Of a stretch of 64,000 bases of DNA, positions 27,908 to 37,146 are shown one piece after another. The stretch lies in the NCBI RefSeq assembly GCF_019857185.1, contig NZ_JAHWXP010000001.1, forward strand, positions 186,001-250,000, given 5' to 3'. Position numbers and translations under genes: made by a program. Numbering within the stretch: position 1 is the stretch's first letter; the number at the start of each line of letters is the position of its first letter. The stretch comes from Alteriqipengyuania abyssalis (GTDB lineage Bacteria; Pseudomonadota; Alphaproteobacteria; Sphingomonadales; Sphingomonadaceae). The notes below the pieces were generated by a model. The model was not told the origin of the DNA, made no database searches, and saw only the letters and a program-made list of their open reading frames with translations.

Positions 27908-28099
27908 TTTCCTCGATTCCAAGGCCGGGTGTAGGAAACCAGAAACTGCCGCGCGCCGCATTCCGACCAAGAGAAATCGTCGATTTTGGATGAGTTGACC
28001 GGGTTTCGCGCGACCGGTGCTGCTCCCGCAGCCGCGACTACCGATTGTTGCGCCATCGATACCGCAATCTGAGATCGAGGGACCGGAATCTGCGCGAAT

Positions 28100-28118
28100 C
28101 ACATCGTCCGACGATGTG
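28100..28118. promoter_or_regulatory. perfect hairpin CACATCGT-CCG-ACGATGTG
   Basis: An 8-bp perfect inverted repeat with a 3-nt centre in the traA/HTH divergent region, 15 bp upstream of the second GTTC-N7-GTTC box. It could be the operator of the HTH protein encoded next to it. Confidence 0.4.
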
Positions 28119-28132
28119 TCGATTTCCTATAA

Positions 28133-28147
28133 GTTCCTCATTTGTTC
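28133..28147. promoter_or_regulatory. GTTC-N7-GTTC (LexA/SOS box) upstream of the HTH/AlpA pair
   Basis: GTTCCTCATTTGTTC, exact half-sites and spacing, in the AT-rich stretch 75 bp before the HTH gene. Confidence 0.5.
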
Positions 28148-28221
28148 TTTTTACTTTCCTACAGTTTGACGCGTCGCATAGCCTGCTGTCGATTCGCTTG
28201 AGACAACCGGAAGCAGGTGCC

Positions 28222-28683
28222 ATGACGCAAAGCAGACAGGACAAATGGGGAGAGGCATCGCGTGGCCTCGCTGCTTTTCTCGACCATGCCGTAGGAGAGA
28301 GTGGCCAATCCCGGCGGACGATTGCCGCGCAGACGAATATCAACAAGGATGCGCTCCGACGCATTCTTGCCGGGACACGGCCCGCCACGCTACAAGAGGC
28401 GCTCACCATACTCGACGCGTGCGGACACGCGCCTCGGACCTCCCTTATGCTGGCTCTCGCAGGCTATTCACAGCAGACGGTTGATTGGCAGAGCTCCGCT
28501 GTGCTGCAGTTTCTTGAAACCTTCATCAGCGAGCTGCCGGTCGCGTTGGATCAGGCCTTGGGTGAGCGGCTGCTCGATGTGAGACCTCGCTGGGCGAAGG
28601 GGGCCGCGCACCGCACCGCCGGTCTCCTGTCGGACCATCTCGCACAACTGGAGAGGCAGGATGAACAGAGCTTTGCTCTCTGA
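28222..28683 (+). CDS. XRE-like HTH transcriptional regulator
   Basis: 153 aa from ATG 28222 (AGG 7 bp upstream); the longer frame to 28045 covers the regulatory region. Residues ~28-60 (QSRRTIAAQTNINKDALRRILAGTRPATLQEALTIL) make a Cro/CI-type helix-turn-helix. The C-terminal half is helical and not recognised. Divergent from traA and overlapping the AlpA-like gene by 23 bp, so it is a good candidate regulator of transfer. Confidence 0.75.
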   Translation: MTQSRQDKWGEASRGLAAFLDHAVGESGQSRRTIAAQTNINKDALRRILAGTRPATLQEALTILDACGHAPRTSLMLALAGYSQQTVDWQSSAVLQFLETFISELPVALDQALGERLLDVRPRWAKGAAHRTAGLLSDHLAQLERQDEQSFAL

Positions 28684-28915
28684 AACGGCGACCGAAGACC
28701 ACACGGATGCGGAAGCGGGTGCTGGCGAGGCAGCGCCCGACCGGCTCATCCGTCTTCCCGAGGTCATGGCGCGCGTGGGACTGCGCCGAACTGCAATCTA
28801 TCAGCGGATGCGCGAAGGTCGCTTTCCGCAGTCTCGCTCGCTTGGTCCGCGTTGCACAGTCTGGCTCGAAGCGGAAATCGACCGCTGGATCGAGCAAGTT
28901 TGTAGTCGAGAATGA
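28661..28915 (+). CDS. AlpA-family (MerR-like) DNA-binding regulator
   Basis: 84 aa. After a ~27-residue acidic tail the AlpA pattern is clear: DRLIRLPEVMARVGLRRTAIYQRMREGRFPQSRSLGPRCTVWLEAEIDRWIEQ. AlpA-like proteins activate integrase or excision genes of phages and integrative elements. Overlaps the HTH gene, so the two are co-expressed. No integrase is adjacent in this window. Confidence 0.88.
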   Translation: MNRALLSETATEDHTDAEAGAGEAAPDRLIRLPEVMARVGLRRTAIYQRMREGRFPQSRSLGPRCTVWLEAEIDRWIEQVCSRE

Positions 28916-29027
28916 TTCTGCAAACCGAACTGCATTCCGCACCTTTTTTGCAAGCTGTCGAGCCGGCCCAAGAAGGACCGGCCCGCAGCGTGATGATGGA
29001 GGCTTTGGCGATCGTCCGGTTCCTCGT

Positions 29028-29401
29028 TCACCCTCTGCTTTTGGCATAAACGGGGAAGTGACGGACAGCGCCGTAATTTTCCAAGGGTTTCATGGATTTC
29101 AGGACTGTCAGTTCAGCATCGCTGATAACGAAATCGACGTCAGAGTTCGGCCGCATGTGCGCAGGCGTCACAGTCTTGGGAAGCGGCAGAAGTCCGAGCT
29201 GGAGCAGATATCGGATGGCCAGTTGAGGAACCGAAACGTCTTACTTCTCAGCGAGTTCAGCGATCTCCACACTGTCCAAGATTTCACCATGACCGAAGGG
29301 CGAAAAGGCCTCGGTCAGTATGTTTCGCTCCCGTGCATACGCGATCAGGTCGAACGGCGTGTGTAGCCGCATGCGTGCGCATGTGTTCGCCTGAAACCGT
29401 G
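29028..29401 (-). pseudogene. aldo/keto reductase C-terminal remnant
   Basis: The minus strand encodes TPFDLIAYARERNILTEAFSPFGHG...EIAELAEK, then an in-frame TAA, then DVSVPQLAIRYLLQLGLLPLPKT...NSDVDFVISDAELTVLKSM and a normal end at 29028. These are the last two thirds of helix/strand elements of an aldo/keto reductase. The N-terminal part is absent: similarity ends near 29390, about 10-20 bp from the GGGGGTAT repeat at 29410. The gene is thus both truncated and interrupted by a nonsense codon where a tyrosine is usual. Confidence 0.75.
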
Positions 29402-29409
29402 GCATTTTT

Positions 29410-29430
29410 GGGGTATCGATGGGGGTATTT
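29410..29430 (+). repeat. 21-bp direct repeat, left copy (att-like/arm-type)
   Basis: GGGGTATC, G, then ATGGGGGTATTT: two GGGGTAT units in tandem. The copy at 40453-40473 is identical except for one base (G to A in the centre). An inverted unit (AATACCCCCA) follows at 29452-29461. Tandem GGGGGTAT units often precede P4-type integrase genes; no such gene is here. Confidence 0.65.
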
Positions 29431-29562
29431 TCGGCCTCCTCGGAATCGGGCAATACCCCCACCTATGAACTTGCGGCGAGAAAAGATTTTCATCCAACTG
29501 CAACGGCTTGTCGAAGCGATTCCAAGAACGGATAAATCAAAAGGTCCCAAGATCACCGCTGC

Positions 29563-29589
29563 GTTCGAGTCCCGCCTGAGGACTCGAAC
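29563..29589. other. perfect 10-bp hairpin
   Basis: GTTCGAGTCC (29563-29572) pairs exactly with GGACTCGAAC (29580-29589) around a 7-nt loop. There is no T-run on either side, so it is not a standard terminator. The GTTCGAGTCC arm resembles a tRNA T-loop, but no tRNA can be folded. Confidence 0.55.
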
Positions 29590-29704
29590 AGACGTGCCCG
29601 ACTTTGGGGCAGGGGAGGACACAACCTTTTCATTCCTAGGATGACCGCTTTGCGCCCCAAGTCGGACGTGCAGGTAAGGAAAATCGACCCCGAGAGCGGA
29701 CATA

Positions 29705-29977
29705 TCAGTCTTCCCAAGAGATAACCCCATCCACAGAGCGCCAGTTAGCGGGGCGGATGAGTTTTTCGTGTGCGATACGGACTGACTGTATTTCCGCCAC
29801 GATCTCGCGTCTCCAGTAGTCGAGAAAATCGAACAGCACCGGAAAGTCCGGTGCTGCGTCGTATTCTTGCCACGCGAAGGTTTGTATGATGGACGGAAGA
29901 TCGGGCATGAAATAGCATATTTCCGCAGTGGTCAGCCCGTAGCCATCAAGCTGCACAAGAAAGGCCCGATCCGTCAT
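29705..29977 (-). CDS. usg: Usg family protein
   Basis: 90 aa. The Usg signature is clear: YGLTTAEICYFMPDLPSIIQTFAWQEYDAAPDFPVLFDFLDYWRREI...SVRIAHEKLIRP. Usg is a short alphaproteobacterial family of unknown function, first named from its place near tryptophan genes. Here it is instead coupled to a 77-aa gene (4-bp overlap) at the left end of the stress island. Confidence 0.85.
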   Translation of the reverse strand: MTDRAFLVQLDGYGLTTAEICYFMPDLPSIIQTFAWQEYDAAPDFPVLFDFLDYWRREIVAEIQSVRIAHEKLIRPANWRSVDGVISWED

Positions 29978-30207
29978 TGCGACCTCGTTGGGCGATTGTG
30001 CTCGTCGAGTGACTTCATGGCATCAAAGATATCATCAATCCCCACAGGCTTTCCCAATTCGGGCGGCTTTCGCGTTCCGGGCTGGCTCTCGACCGCGTTG
30101 CGGTCGGATGCCCAGGAGGCAAGTATCGCCCGCTTTACCTCGGGTTCAAGTGAGGGATGATGGGCAACATCAAAGGGATGCAAATAACGAGAGACAGGTT
30201 GCGACAT
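29974..30207 (-). CDS. 77-aa hypothetical protein upstream of usg
   Basis: ATG 30207 follows a strong AAAGGAGG. The product is soluble (YLHPFDVAHHPSLEPEVKRAILASWASDRNAVES...GKPVGIDDIFDAMKSLD) and overlaps usg by 4 bp. Similar short proteins with a PxLxxxxKRAILASWASDxxAV pattern occur widely in proteobacteria, often near stress genes; I know of no assigned function. Confidence 0.75.
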   Translation of the reverse strand: MSQPVSRYLHPFDVAHHPSLEPEVKRAILASWASDRNAVESQPGTRKPPELGKPVGIDDIFDAMKSLDEHNRPTRSQ

Positions 30208-30269
30208 GATCGATCCTCCTTTGTTTTGCGTCGCGTTTTGCCATTTTGCGCTTTCAACATTTGAAGGGC

Positions 30270-30290
30270 GTTCGCTGACACTTAGCGAAC
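30270..30290. promoter_or_regulatory. inverted repeat GTTCGCT-N7-AGCGAAC
   Basis: Perfect 7-bp arms in the leader of the 77-aa/usg operon, 63 bp upstream of its start. Similar hairpins precede other genes of the island. Confidence 0.4.
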
Positions 30291-30338
30291 TCCGAGGCAG
30301 CCTTGCGGTGATGCCTCTGAGTAACGCTTAGCCGCACA

Positions 30339-31205
30339 TTAGCGCGGCAGCAGCGTCCGGGTCGCTGGAAAGCTGTTCCGCCTCAGCGTGCTGCGCTTCA
30401 ATTCACGCAGTGCCGAAATCCGGCGCTCGGTCGCGGGATGGGTCGAGAACAGCTCGCCCACATGCGTCGGAACGATGTAGAGTTGGGCGGCAGCTGGGTT
30501 CCGCTCGGTCACCGGGTTCGGCACCTGGCGCGCCGCGTGAGAAATCTTGCGCAGCGCCGAGGCTAGTGCATCGGGATCTCCGCAAATCTCAGCTCCCGCT
30601 CGGTCCGCACCGAACTCGCGCGTCCGACTGATTGCCATTTGCACGATCATCGCCGCGAACGGAGCGAGCAGTATCGCTCCAATCAGCGCCAGCGGGTTAT
30701 TCCGGCTATCACTCGAGAAGATCATGCCGAAGTTCGCCAGCATGGAAATCGCACCAGCGATGGTCGCCACCATCGTCATGATGAGCGTATCGCGGTTCTG
30801 GATATGGCCGAGTTCGTGCGCCATTACCGCTGCGACTTCATCGCGCGACAACATGTCCAGCAAGCCCGTCGTAGCCGCGACCGCCGCGTTTTCAGGATTG
30901 CGGCCTGTTGCGAACGCGTTGGGATGTGGGCTGTCGATCACATAGACTTTCGGCATGGGAAGACCGGCGCGCTGAGCCAGGATCGCGACGATGCTGTAGA
31001 AATCGGGCGAGGTCCTCGCGTTCACCTCGCGCGCCTTGTGCATCGACAAAACGATCTTGTCTGCCTTCCAATAAGTCACGAAATTCATCGCGCCCGCGAT
31101 AATGAGCGCAATGAGAGCGCCGCCGGTCCCGCCAATCATGTAGCCTGTGCCCATGAACAGCGCGGTCAGGGCAGCGAGCAGAATGAAAGTTCTCATAATG
31201 TTCAC
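30339..31205 (-). CDS. htpX: M48 family metalloprotease HtpX
   Basis: 288 aa. GTG 31205 is chosen over ATG 31196 because GGAGG lies 7 bp before the GTG and 16 bp before the ATG. Two N-terminal membrane helices, a zinc motif HELGH ([13 protein letters not shown]) and two more hydrophobic segments before [14 protein letters not shown], which carries the third zinc ligand. HtpX degrades damaged membrane proteins during heat stress. An RpoH-like promoter lies upstream, and M48 proteases are typical cargo of stress-tolerance islands. Confidence 0.95.
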   Translation of the reverse strand: MNIMRTFILLAALTALFMGTGYMIGGTGGALIALIIAGAMNFVTYWKADKIVLSMHKAREVNARTSPDFYSIVAILAQRAGLPMPKVYVIDSPHPNAFATGRNPENAAVAATTGLLDMLSRDEVAAVMAHELGHIQNRDTLIMTMVATIAGAISMLANFGMIFSSDSRNNPLALIGAILLAPFAAMIVQMAISRTREFGADRAGAEICGDPDALASALRKISHAARQVPNPVTERNPAAAQLYIVPTHVGELFSTHPATERRISALRELKRSTLRRNSFPATRTLLPR

Positions 31206-31238
31206 TGTTTATCCTCCAACCTGGAGAAACTTCCCAAA

Positions 31239-31266
31239 AACTAGTGAACAGGTCTTTCGTTTCAAT
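31239..31266 (-). promoter_or_regulatory. RpoH-like promoter of htpX (ATTGAA-N16-CTAGTT)
   Basis: Read on the minus strand: ATTGAA (31266-31261), 16 bp, CTAGTT (31244-31239), 34 bp before the GTG start. Same spacing and near-same boxes as the groES and hsp20 sites. Confidence 0.45.
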
Positions 31267-31360
31267 ATCTCTGATACACACGAATGAATCATGTGAATGG
31301 GGCGCCAATCCATGACAATTCATGCGTCGCCGAGCTGTGCAAATTTCTCGCCGAGAGGTT

Positions 31361-31388
31361 CTTGAAGCCGCTTCCGCCGGAACTAGAT
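31361..31388 (+). promoter_or_regulatory. RpoH-like promoter of groESL (CTTGAA-N16-CTAGAT)
   Basis: CTTGAA at 31361-31366 and CTAGAT at 31383-31388, 68 bp before groES. CTTGAA is the sigma-32 -35 core of alphaproteobacteria. No CIRCE element was seen. Confidence 0.55.
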
Positions 31389-31456
31389 CGCGAAAATCTC
31401 CTGCCGAAAATGGGGGAGATTTCCGTGTTCATATCGCTTTGTAATGGAGGTTATGC

Positions 31457-33443
<1,987 letters not shown>

Positions 33444-33471
33444 ACCGCCAGAATTCAGTCTTGGCAGACTG

Positions 33472-33508
33472 GCAGGCGCGCTCGAAAGGGCGCGCCTGCT
33501 TTTCTTTC
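33472..33508 (+). terminator. rho-independent terminator of groESL
   Basis: Perfect 10-bp stem GCAGGCGCGC (33472-33481) with GCGCGCCTGC (33490-33499), 8-nt loop, followed by TTTTCTTTC. Confidence 0.85.
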
Positions 33509-33548
33509 AAGCATCTGAATTAAAGGCATAAAAATCTGCATTTCGACT

Positions 33549-33576
33549 CTTGAAACCGCTTTTGACCTTACTAAAT
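33549..33576 (+). promoter_or_regulatory. RpoH-like promoter of the first hsp20 (CTTGAA-N16-CTAAAT)
   Basis: CTTGAA at 33549-33554 and CTAAAT at 33571-33576, matching the groES site in both boxes and in the 16-bp spacer, 108 bp before the hsp20 start. Confidence 0.55.
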
Positions 33577-33616
33577 CAGAAATTGCCGGATGCCATAATG
33601 GGTCTGGTTGGACATT

Positions 33617-33649
33617 AGAGCGTCAGCTCTTTCGTTCGCTGACGCCTCT
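33617..33649 (+). promoter_or_regulatory. leader hairpin of the first hsp20
   Basis: GCGTCAGC (33620-33627) pairs with GCTGACGC (33638-33645) around a 10-nt loop, extendable by AGA/TCT with one bulge. It lies between the RpoH-like promoter and the Shine-Dalgarno. A ROSE-like thermosensor is possible, but the Shine-Dalgarno itself is not in the stem. Confidence 0.4.
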
Positions 33650-33683
33650 CGTGCCCAGATTGCTCAACAAGGAGGATTTGGAA

Positions 33684-34178
33684 ATGAGAACTGCATTCGA
33701 TTTTACCCCCTACCGGCGCTCCACCGTCGGTTTTGACCGTCTGTTCGACGCACTCGAGCGAAGCTCTCGCGTCGATACGCAGGACGGCTATCCACCTTTC
33801 GATATCGCCCGAACAGGCGAAGAAAGCTATCGCATCACGCTCGCGGTGGCCGGCTTCAGTCCGGACGAGATCGACATCACCGCTCAGCAGAACCAGCTCA
33901 TCATCTCCGGCGAAAAAGCCGAGAAGGATGAAGACGGCGTCGAGGTGATCCATCGCGGGATTGCGACGCGCGCGTTCGAGCGCCGGTTCCAGCTGGCCGA
34001 CTATGTCGAAGTCCAGGATGCGAGCTACGAGAACGGGATGCTGACGCTTTCGCTCGAGCGCGTCGTTCCCGAAGCGATGAAGCCGCGCAAGATCGAAATC
34101 GGTGCAAGCGGCAACGACAACGCGCCGCAGATCACCGACGGCAAGTCGAAGGACAAGGCCGAGAAGAAAGCGGCCTAA
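33684..34178 (+). CDS. small heat shock protein Hsp20 (copy 1)
   Basis: 164 aa from ATG 33684, which AGGAGG precedes by 8 bp; ATG 33651 is out of context. Alpha-crystallin domain at residues ~35-135 (PPFDIARTGEESYRITLAVAGFSPDEIDITAQQNQLIISGEK) with the conserved ENGMLTLSLER near its end. The Lys-rich tail (KSKDKAEKKAA) is unusual. IbpA-type holdase for unfolded proteins; 240 bp after groEL with its own RpoH-like promoter. Confidence 0.93.
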   Translation: MRTAFDFTPYRRSTVGFDRLFDALERSSRVDTQDGYPPFDIARTGEESYRITLAVAGFSPDEIDITAQQNQLIISGEKAEKDEDGVEVIHRGIATRAFERRFQLADYVEVQDASYENGMLTLSLERVVPEAMKPRKIEIGASGNDNAPQITDGKSKDKAEKKAA

Positions 34179-34348
34179 GTCTGGATCTTCGAGCAAATCC
34201 TCGCCGGGTCGGGTGCACCAGTACTCGGGCCGGACGGGGAGGCATGGCTGGCCGGGTCGACCGGTCGGGCGACGAGTGGTGTGCGATAGACAATAAATCA
34301 GCGACCTCCGCCCTCATTGGATGACCCTGTCCGCCATGCAGCTCGAAA

Positions 34349-34370
34349 GAGCGTCGCACGAACGACGCTC
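34349..34370 (+). promoter_or_regulatory. leader hairpin GAGCGTCG-N6-CGACGCTC of yfdX
   Basis: Perfect 8-bp stem, 28 bp upstream of the yfdX start and just before its Shine-Dalgarno. Compare the hairpins before hsp20 (33620) and hdeD (35328). Confidence 0.45.
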
Positions 34371-34398
34371 CCTTGCAGCGAACGAAAGGAGGATAATC

Positions 34399-35319
34399 AT
34401 GCTGCGCAAATCGAAATTCTTGGCGGCGACCGCCGCTCTTTCACTGGCCTTCCCGACTGCCGCGTGCGCTCAGGAGGCTGAGACCCAAATCGAACCGGTC
34501 AAAACCACCGAGGAAGTGGAGGCCGATGTCCAGGCGCAAACCGATGAGACACTCTCCGAGCGCCGCGCCGAGCTTCTCGCGGAAGCGACTGAAGCGTTGA
34601 GCGAGACGCAGAAAGCGATCACGGCTCTCGAAAAAGAGAACACCCAGGAAGCGCTCGATGCCCTCGCGGTCGCGACCGGTAAGCTCGAACTCATTCTGGC
34701 ACGCGATCCCGGCCTGTCGCTCGCGCCGGTCGATGTCTCGATCGTCGAGCGCGACGTTCTGACCACGCCCGAAGCGGTGAGGGAGCTGCGTGACGAGATC
34801 GAAGAATTAACCGACGAAGGACGCCTACAGGAAGCGCGCCGCCTGATCGCCGGTCTCGCTAGCGAAATCGTGATCCGCACTGCCAACCTGCCGCTGCTCA
34901 CCTACCCCGACGCCATCAAGCTCGCCGCGGCGCAGCTTGATCGCGGAGAGGAGGAGCTTGCGCTGAGCACGCTGAATACCGCGCTGTCCACGATCGTTGT
35001 GACTGAGGCGACAGTGCCTCTGCCGATGCTCCGCGCCGAAGCCAGTGTCGATGCAGCGCGCGAGCTTTTGGATGAAGCTGGCGGAGTGACGTCTCTTTCT
35101 GGCGAACAAAAGGAACAGGTTGCTACCCATCTCGGTGCCGCGCGCACCCAACTCGAAATGGCCGAAGCGCTCGGCTACGAAGCGGGCGACGCACGCGATG
35201 ACCTCGACGACGATATCGAACAGCTCGAAGAGCAGATCGACGCGGGCGAGGAATCCGATAGCCTGTTCGACTCCATCAAGCGGCAGTTCAATTCGTTGAA
35301 GGACCGTCTGACGACGTAA
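34399..35319 (+). CDS. yfdX: YfdX family protein
   Basis: 306 aa from ATG 34399 (AAAGGAGG upstream). Signal peptide (KFLAATAALSLAFPTAACAQ), then a YfdX-like helical domain (LSETQKAITALEKENTQEALDALAVATGKLELIL) and an acidic C-terminus (DARDDLDDDIEQLEEQIDAGEE). YfdX proteins are stress-linked periplasmic proteins; two copies are usual in transmissible stress-tolerance loci, one here. In line with hsp20 and hdeD. Confidence 0.85.
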   Translation: MLRKSKFLAATAALSLAFPTAACAQEAETQIEPVKTTEEVEADVQAQTDETLSERRAELLAEATEALSETQKAITALEKENTQEALDALAVATGKLELILARDPGLSLAPVDVSIVERDVLTTPEAVRELRDEIEELTDEGRLQEARRLIAGLASEIVIRTANLPLLTYPDAIKLAAAQLDRGEEELALSTLNTALSTIVVTEATVPLPMLRAEASVDAARELLDEAGGVTSLSGEQKEQVATHLGAARTQLEMAEALGYEAGDARDDLDDDIEQLEEQIDAGEESDSLFDSIKRQFNSLKDRLTT

Positions 35320-35327
35320 CCAGGGAC

Positions 35328-35355
35328 GGTGCGGTCGGCGTGGTCCGGTCGCACC
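35328..35355 (+). other. hairpin between yfdX and hdeD
   Basis: GGTGCGGTCGG (35328-35338) pairs with CCGGTCGCACC (35345-35355), 11 bp with two G-U pairs in RNA, 6-nt loop. It could be a weak terminator of yfdX or a leader structure of hdeD; no T-run follows. Confidence 0.5.
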
Positions 35356-35377
35356 CGACCTTCGAAAGGAGGATGTG

Positions 35378-36064
35378 ATGCTTTTTTCGACGACGACACC
35401 CAGCGATCTCGCTCGTGCCGATCTCCATGCAGCGGGCGCCCATGCATACGTCCCGGCAAGAAACTGGGGATGGTTCATGCTGCGCGCCACGCTGTGTCTC
35501 GCTCTGGCGATCGCGGCCTTCGTATTTCCGACCAGCGCGGTCTTCGCCTTCACCCTCGTGTTCGCGGCGTTTGCAGCGGTTGATGGAGTTTTCTCGTTCA
35601 TCACCGGGATCAAGGGCGCGCGATCGAAGGAGGACCGTTGGGGAATGTACATTCTGCGCGGGCTCCTCGGGCTTGGTGCCGGCGTCATCATCGCATTGAT
35701 GCCGTTCGCAGCGACCTTCGCTTACGCGCTGGCTACGATTGCGCTTGTTGCGGGGTGGGCGATCCTGACCGGCGGTCTTGAAGTGTATGCGGCTATTCGC
35801 CTGCGCCGCGAGATCGAGAATGAATGGCTGCTGGCGACCAGCGGCGCGCTCTCGATCCTGCTCGGTATCGGCGTGTTGGTGCTGATCGCACTGAACATCG
35901 AGACGACGATCATCGCAGCAGGTTATCTGATAGGTGGCTACGCGCTGTGCGCTGCTATCGTCTTGGGAGCGCTTGGTTTCCGGTTGCGCGAATATCAGCG
36001 CAGCCGGGATCAAACCGACAAGGACGAACCAAGTGGCGACAGCAATGTTGCTTCGCCCGCCTGA
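35378..36064 (+). CDS. hdeD: HdeD family acid-resistance membrane protein
   Basis: 228 aa from ATG 35378 (AAGGAGG 5 bp upstream). Six hydrophobic segments in the DUF308/HdeD pattern, with duplicated modules such as LRATLCLALAIAAFVFPTSAVFAFTLVFAAFAAVDGVF. HdeD is linked to acid tolerance in Escherichia coli and is standard cargo in stress-tolerance loci. Between yfdX and a second hsp20. Confidence 0.9.
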   Translation: MLFSTTTPSDLARADLHAAGAHAYVPARNWGWFMLRATLCLALAIAAFVFPTSAVFAFTLVFAAFAAVDGVFSFITGIKGARSKEDRWGMYILRGLLGLGAGVIIALMPFAATFAYALATIALVAGWAILTGGLEVYAAIRLRREIENEWLLATSGALSILLGIGVLVLIALNIETTIIAAGYLIGGYALCAAIVLGALGFRLREYQRSRDQTDKDEPSGDSNVASPA

Positions 36065-36192
36065 ACGAAAGTGCGATGGCTCGACTTCAGTTTGCCGGCA
36101 CTGATTGTGTCGGCATCTAACGAGGGGTGTTCGCACGACCCCCGGCGGCATCCCTCACCCTCGTTTGTAACGCAAAGTGAAAGGAGAAGAAG

Positions 36193-36693
36193 ATGAATGT
36201 ACGTGACTTGATTCCATGGTCTCGCAACGAAGAGCGTCTTCCGGTCGCTCGGCGGGACGAACGCAGCGATCCGGTCTCGACGCTGCGAAGCGATATCGAC
36301 CGGCTGTTCGATCAGGCCTTCGGTTCGTTCGGCCTGCCCAGTTTCGCATCGACGCCAAGCTGGCCAAACATCGAAGTCCGCCGCAAGGACGGCGAACTGC
36401 TCGTCACAGCGGAAGTCCCGGGCATGTCGGAAGACGACATCGAGCTCTCGCTTGATGACGGTATGCTGGTCATTCGCGGGGAGCGACGCTCCGAGGACGG
36501 CGATGAGGCAAGCGGGTATTCCGAACGCTTCTACGGCCAATTCGAACGCCGGATGAGCCTGCCGCAGGGCATCCAGGAGGACAAGGTGAGCGCGGAGTTC
36601 CGCGACGGCGTCCTCAGGATCCATCTGCCGCATGATGAGCAGATGTCGCTCTCGGGGCGGCGTATTCCGATCAATCAGGAAACGCGCCACTAA
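36193..36693 (+). CDS. small heat shock protein Hsp20 (copy 2)
   Basis: 166 aa; AAAGGAG precedes the ATG. Alpha-crystallin domain (PNIEVRRKDGELLVTAEVPGMSEDDIELSLDDGMLVIRGERRSE) with LRIHLPHDE near the end. It differs clearly from copy 1, so the two are not a recent duplication. A perfect terminator follows. Confidence 0.93.
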   Translation: MNVRDLIPWSRNEERLPVARRDERSDPVSTLRSDIDRLFDQAFGSFGLPSFASTPSWPNIEVRRKDGELLVTAEVPGMSEDDIELSLDDGMLVIRGERRSEDGDEASGYSERFYGQFERRMSLPQGIQEDKVSAEFRDGVLRIHLPHDEQMSLSGRRIPINQETRH

Positions 36694-36705
36694 GAGGCCT
36701 GAAGT

Positions 36706-36732
36706 GGAGCGACCGGGAAATCCGGTCGCTCC
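36706..36732. terminator. bidirectional terminator hairpin
   Basis: Perfect 11-bp stem GGAGCGACCGG with CCGGTCGCTCC around GAAAT, then TTCCTC. It lies between the second hsp20 and the convergent NDUFS4-like gene and can serve both. Confidence 0.75.
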
Positions 36733-36768
36733 TTCCTCAACTCAAGGGCTTCGAATTGCCGGTTTGGT

Positions 36769-37083
36769 CTAGCGCACCTGGTAATCCCAATCCTGTCTTT
36801 CGGCAAAGGCAACGGCGCTTTCGCGGTTCGGGAAGTTCAGGCGGACATGCCGGAAAGGATCATCGTTACGTGTCCAACCGGTAAGCGGATCGGCACTCAA
36901 GGGGCGCGAAGCAGGAAATTCGAGCACCCATGGCCGTTTGCGGGAACCGCCTTGCATCACGGATTTGGGCTCTCGATAGATGCGCGCCGCCGGGATCTCG
37001 CTGACTGTAAGATTGGTGCCCGGTTGTTTCTGGTGACGGGGCGGAAGATTGTGCCCCAAGCCTGTCTTATCGGTGCGTGTCAT
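36769..37083 (-). CDS. ETC complex I subunit (NDUFS4-like) protein
   Basis: 104 aa. The second half matches the NDUFS4-like pattern: ARIYREPKSVMQGGSRKRPWVLEFP, PLTGWTRNDDPFRHVRLNFPNRESAVAFAERQDWDYQV. This family is an accessory subunit of alphaproteobacterial and mitochondrial complex I. The first ~30 residues are unlike the housekeeping protein. A complex I accessory gene inside a stress island is unexpected; it may be a second copy that protects or replaces the normal subunit (inference). Confidence 0.85.
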   Translation of the reverse strand: MTRTDKTGLGHNLPPRHQKQPGTNLTVSEIPAARIYREPKSVMQGGSRKRPWVLEFPASRPLSADPLTGWTRNDDPFRHVRLNFPNRESAVAFAERQDWDYQVR

Positions 37084-37146
37084 CCTCTTGTCTCTGGAGC
37101 GTTTCAGGTCCCATGATTTGACGCGCTAGGCACTGAAATTGTTCCC

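Larger units (their letters stand above)
27859..28221. other. divergent regulatory region between traA and the HTH gene
   Basis: 363 bp without a gene. It holds an interrupted stem-loop in the traA leader (27875-27907), two GTTC-N7-GTTC boxes (27893 and 28133), a perfect 8-bp hairpin (28100-28118) and an AT-rich stretch at 28125-28165 suited to a promoter for the HTH gene. Confidence 0.7.
29402..29704. other. gene-free boundary region with att-like repeat and hairpin
   Basis: About 300 bp without a convincing gene. It contains two direct GGGGTAT units and one inverted unit (29410-29461) and a perfect 10-bp hairpin at 29563-29589. It lies between the aldo/keto reductase remnant and the stress island. 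Confidence 0.6.

Noticed and set aside
29561..29590. Possible tRNA T-arm (GTTCGAGTCC)
   Set aside because: No acceptor, D-arm or anticodon arm can be folded around it; it is one arm of a simple hairpin.
31261..31456. CIRCE element before groES
   Set aside because: No TTAGCACTC-N9-GAGTGCTAA inverted repeat found; the RpoH-like promoter explains control better.
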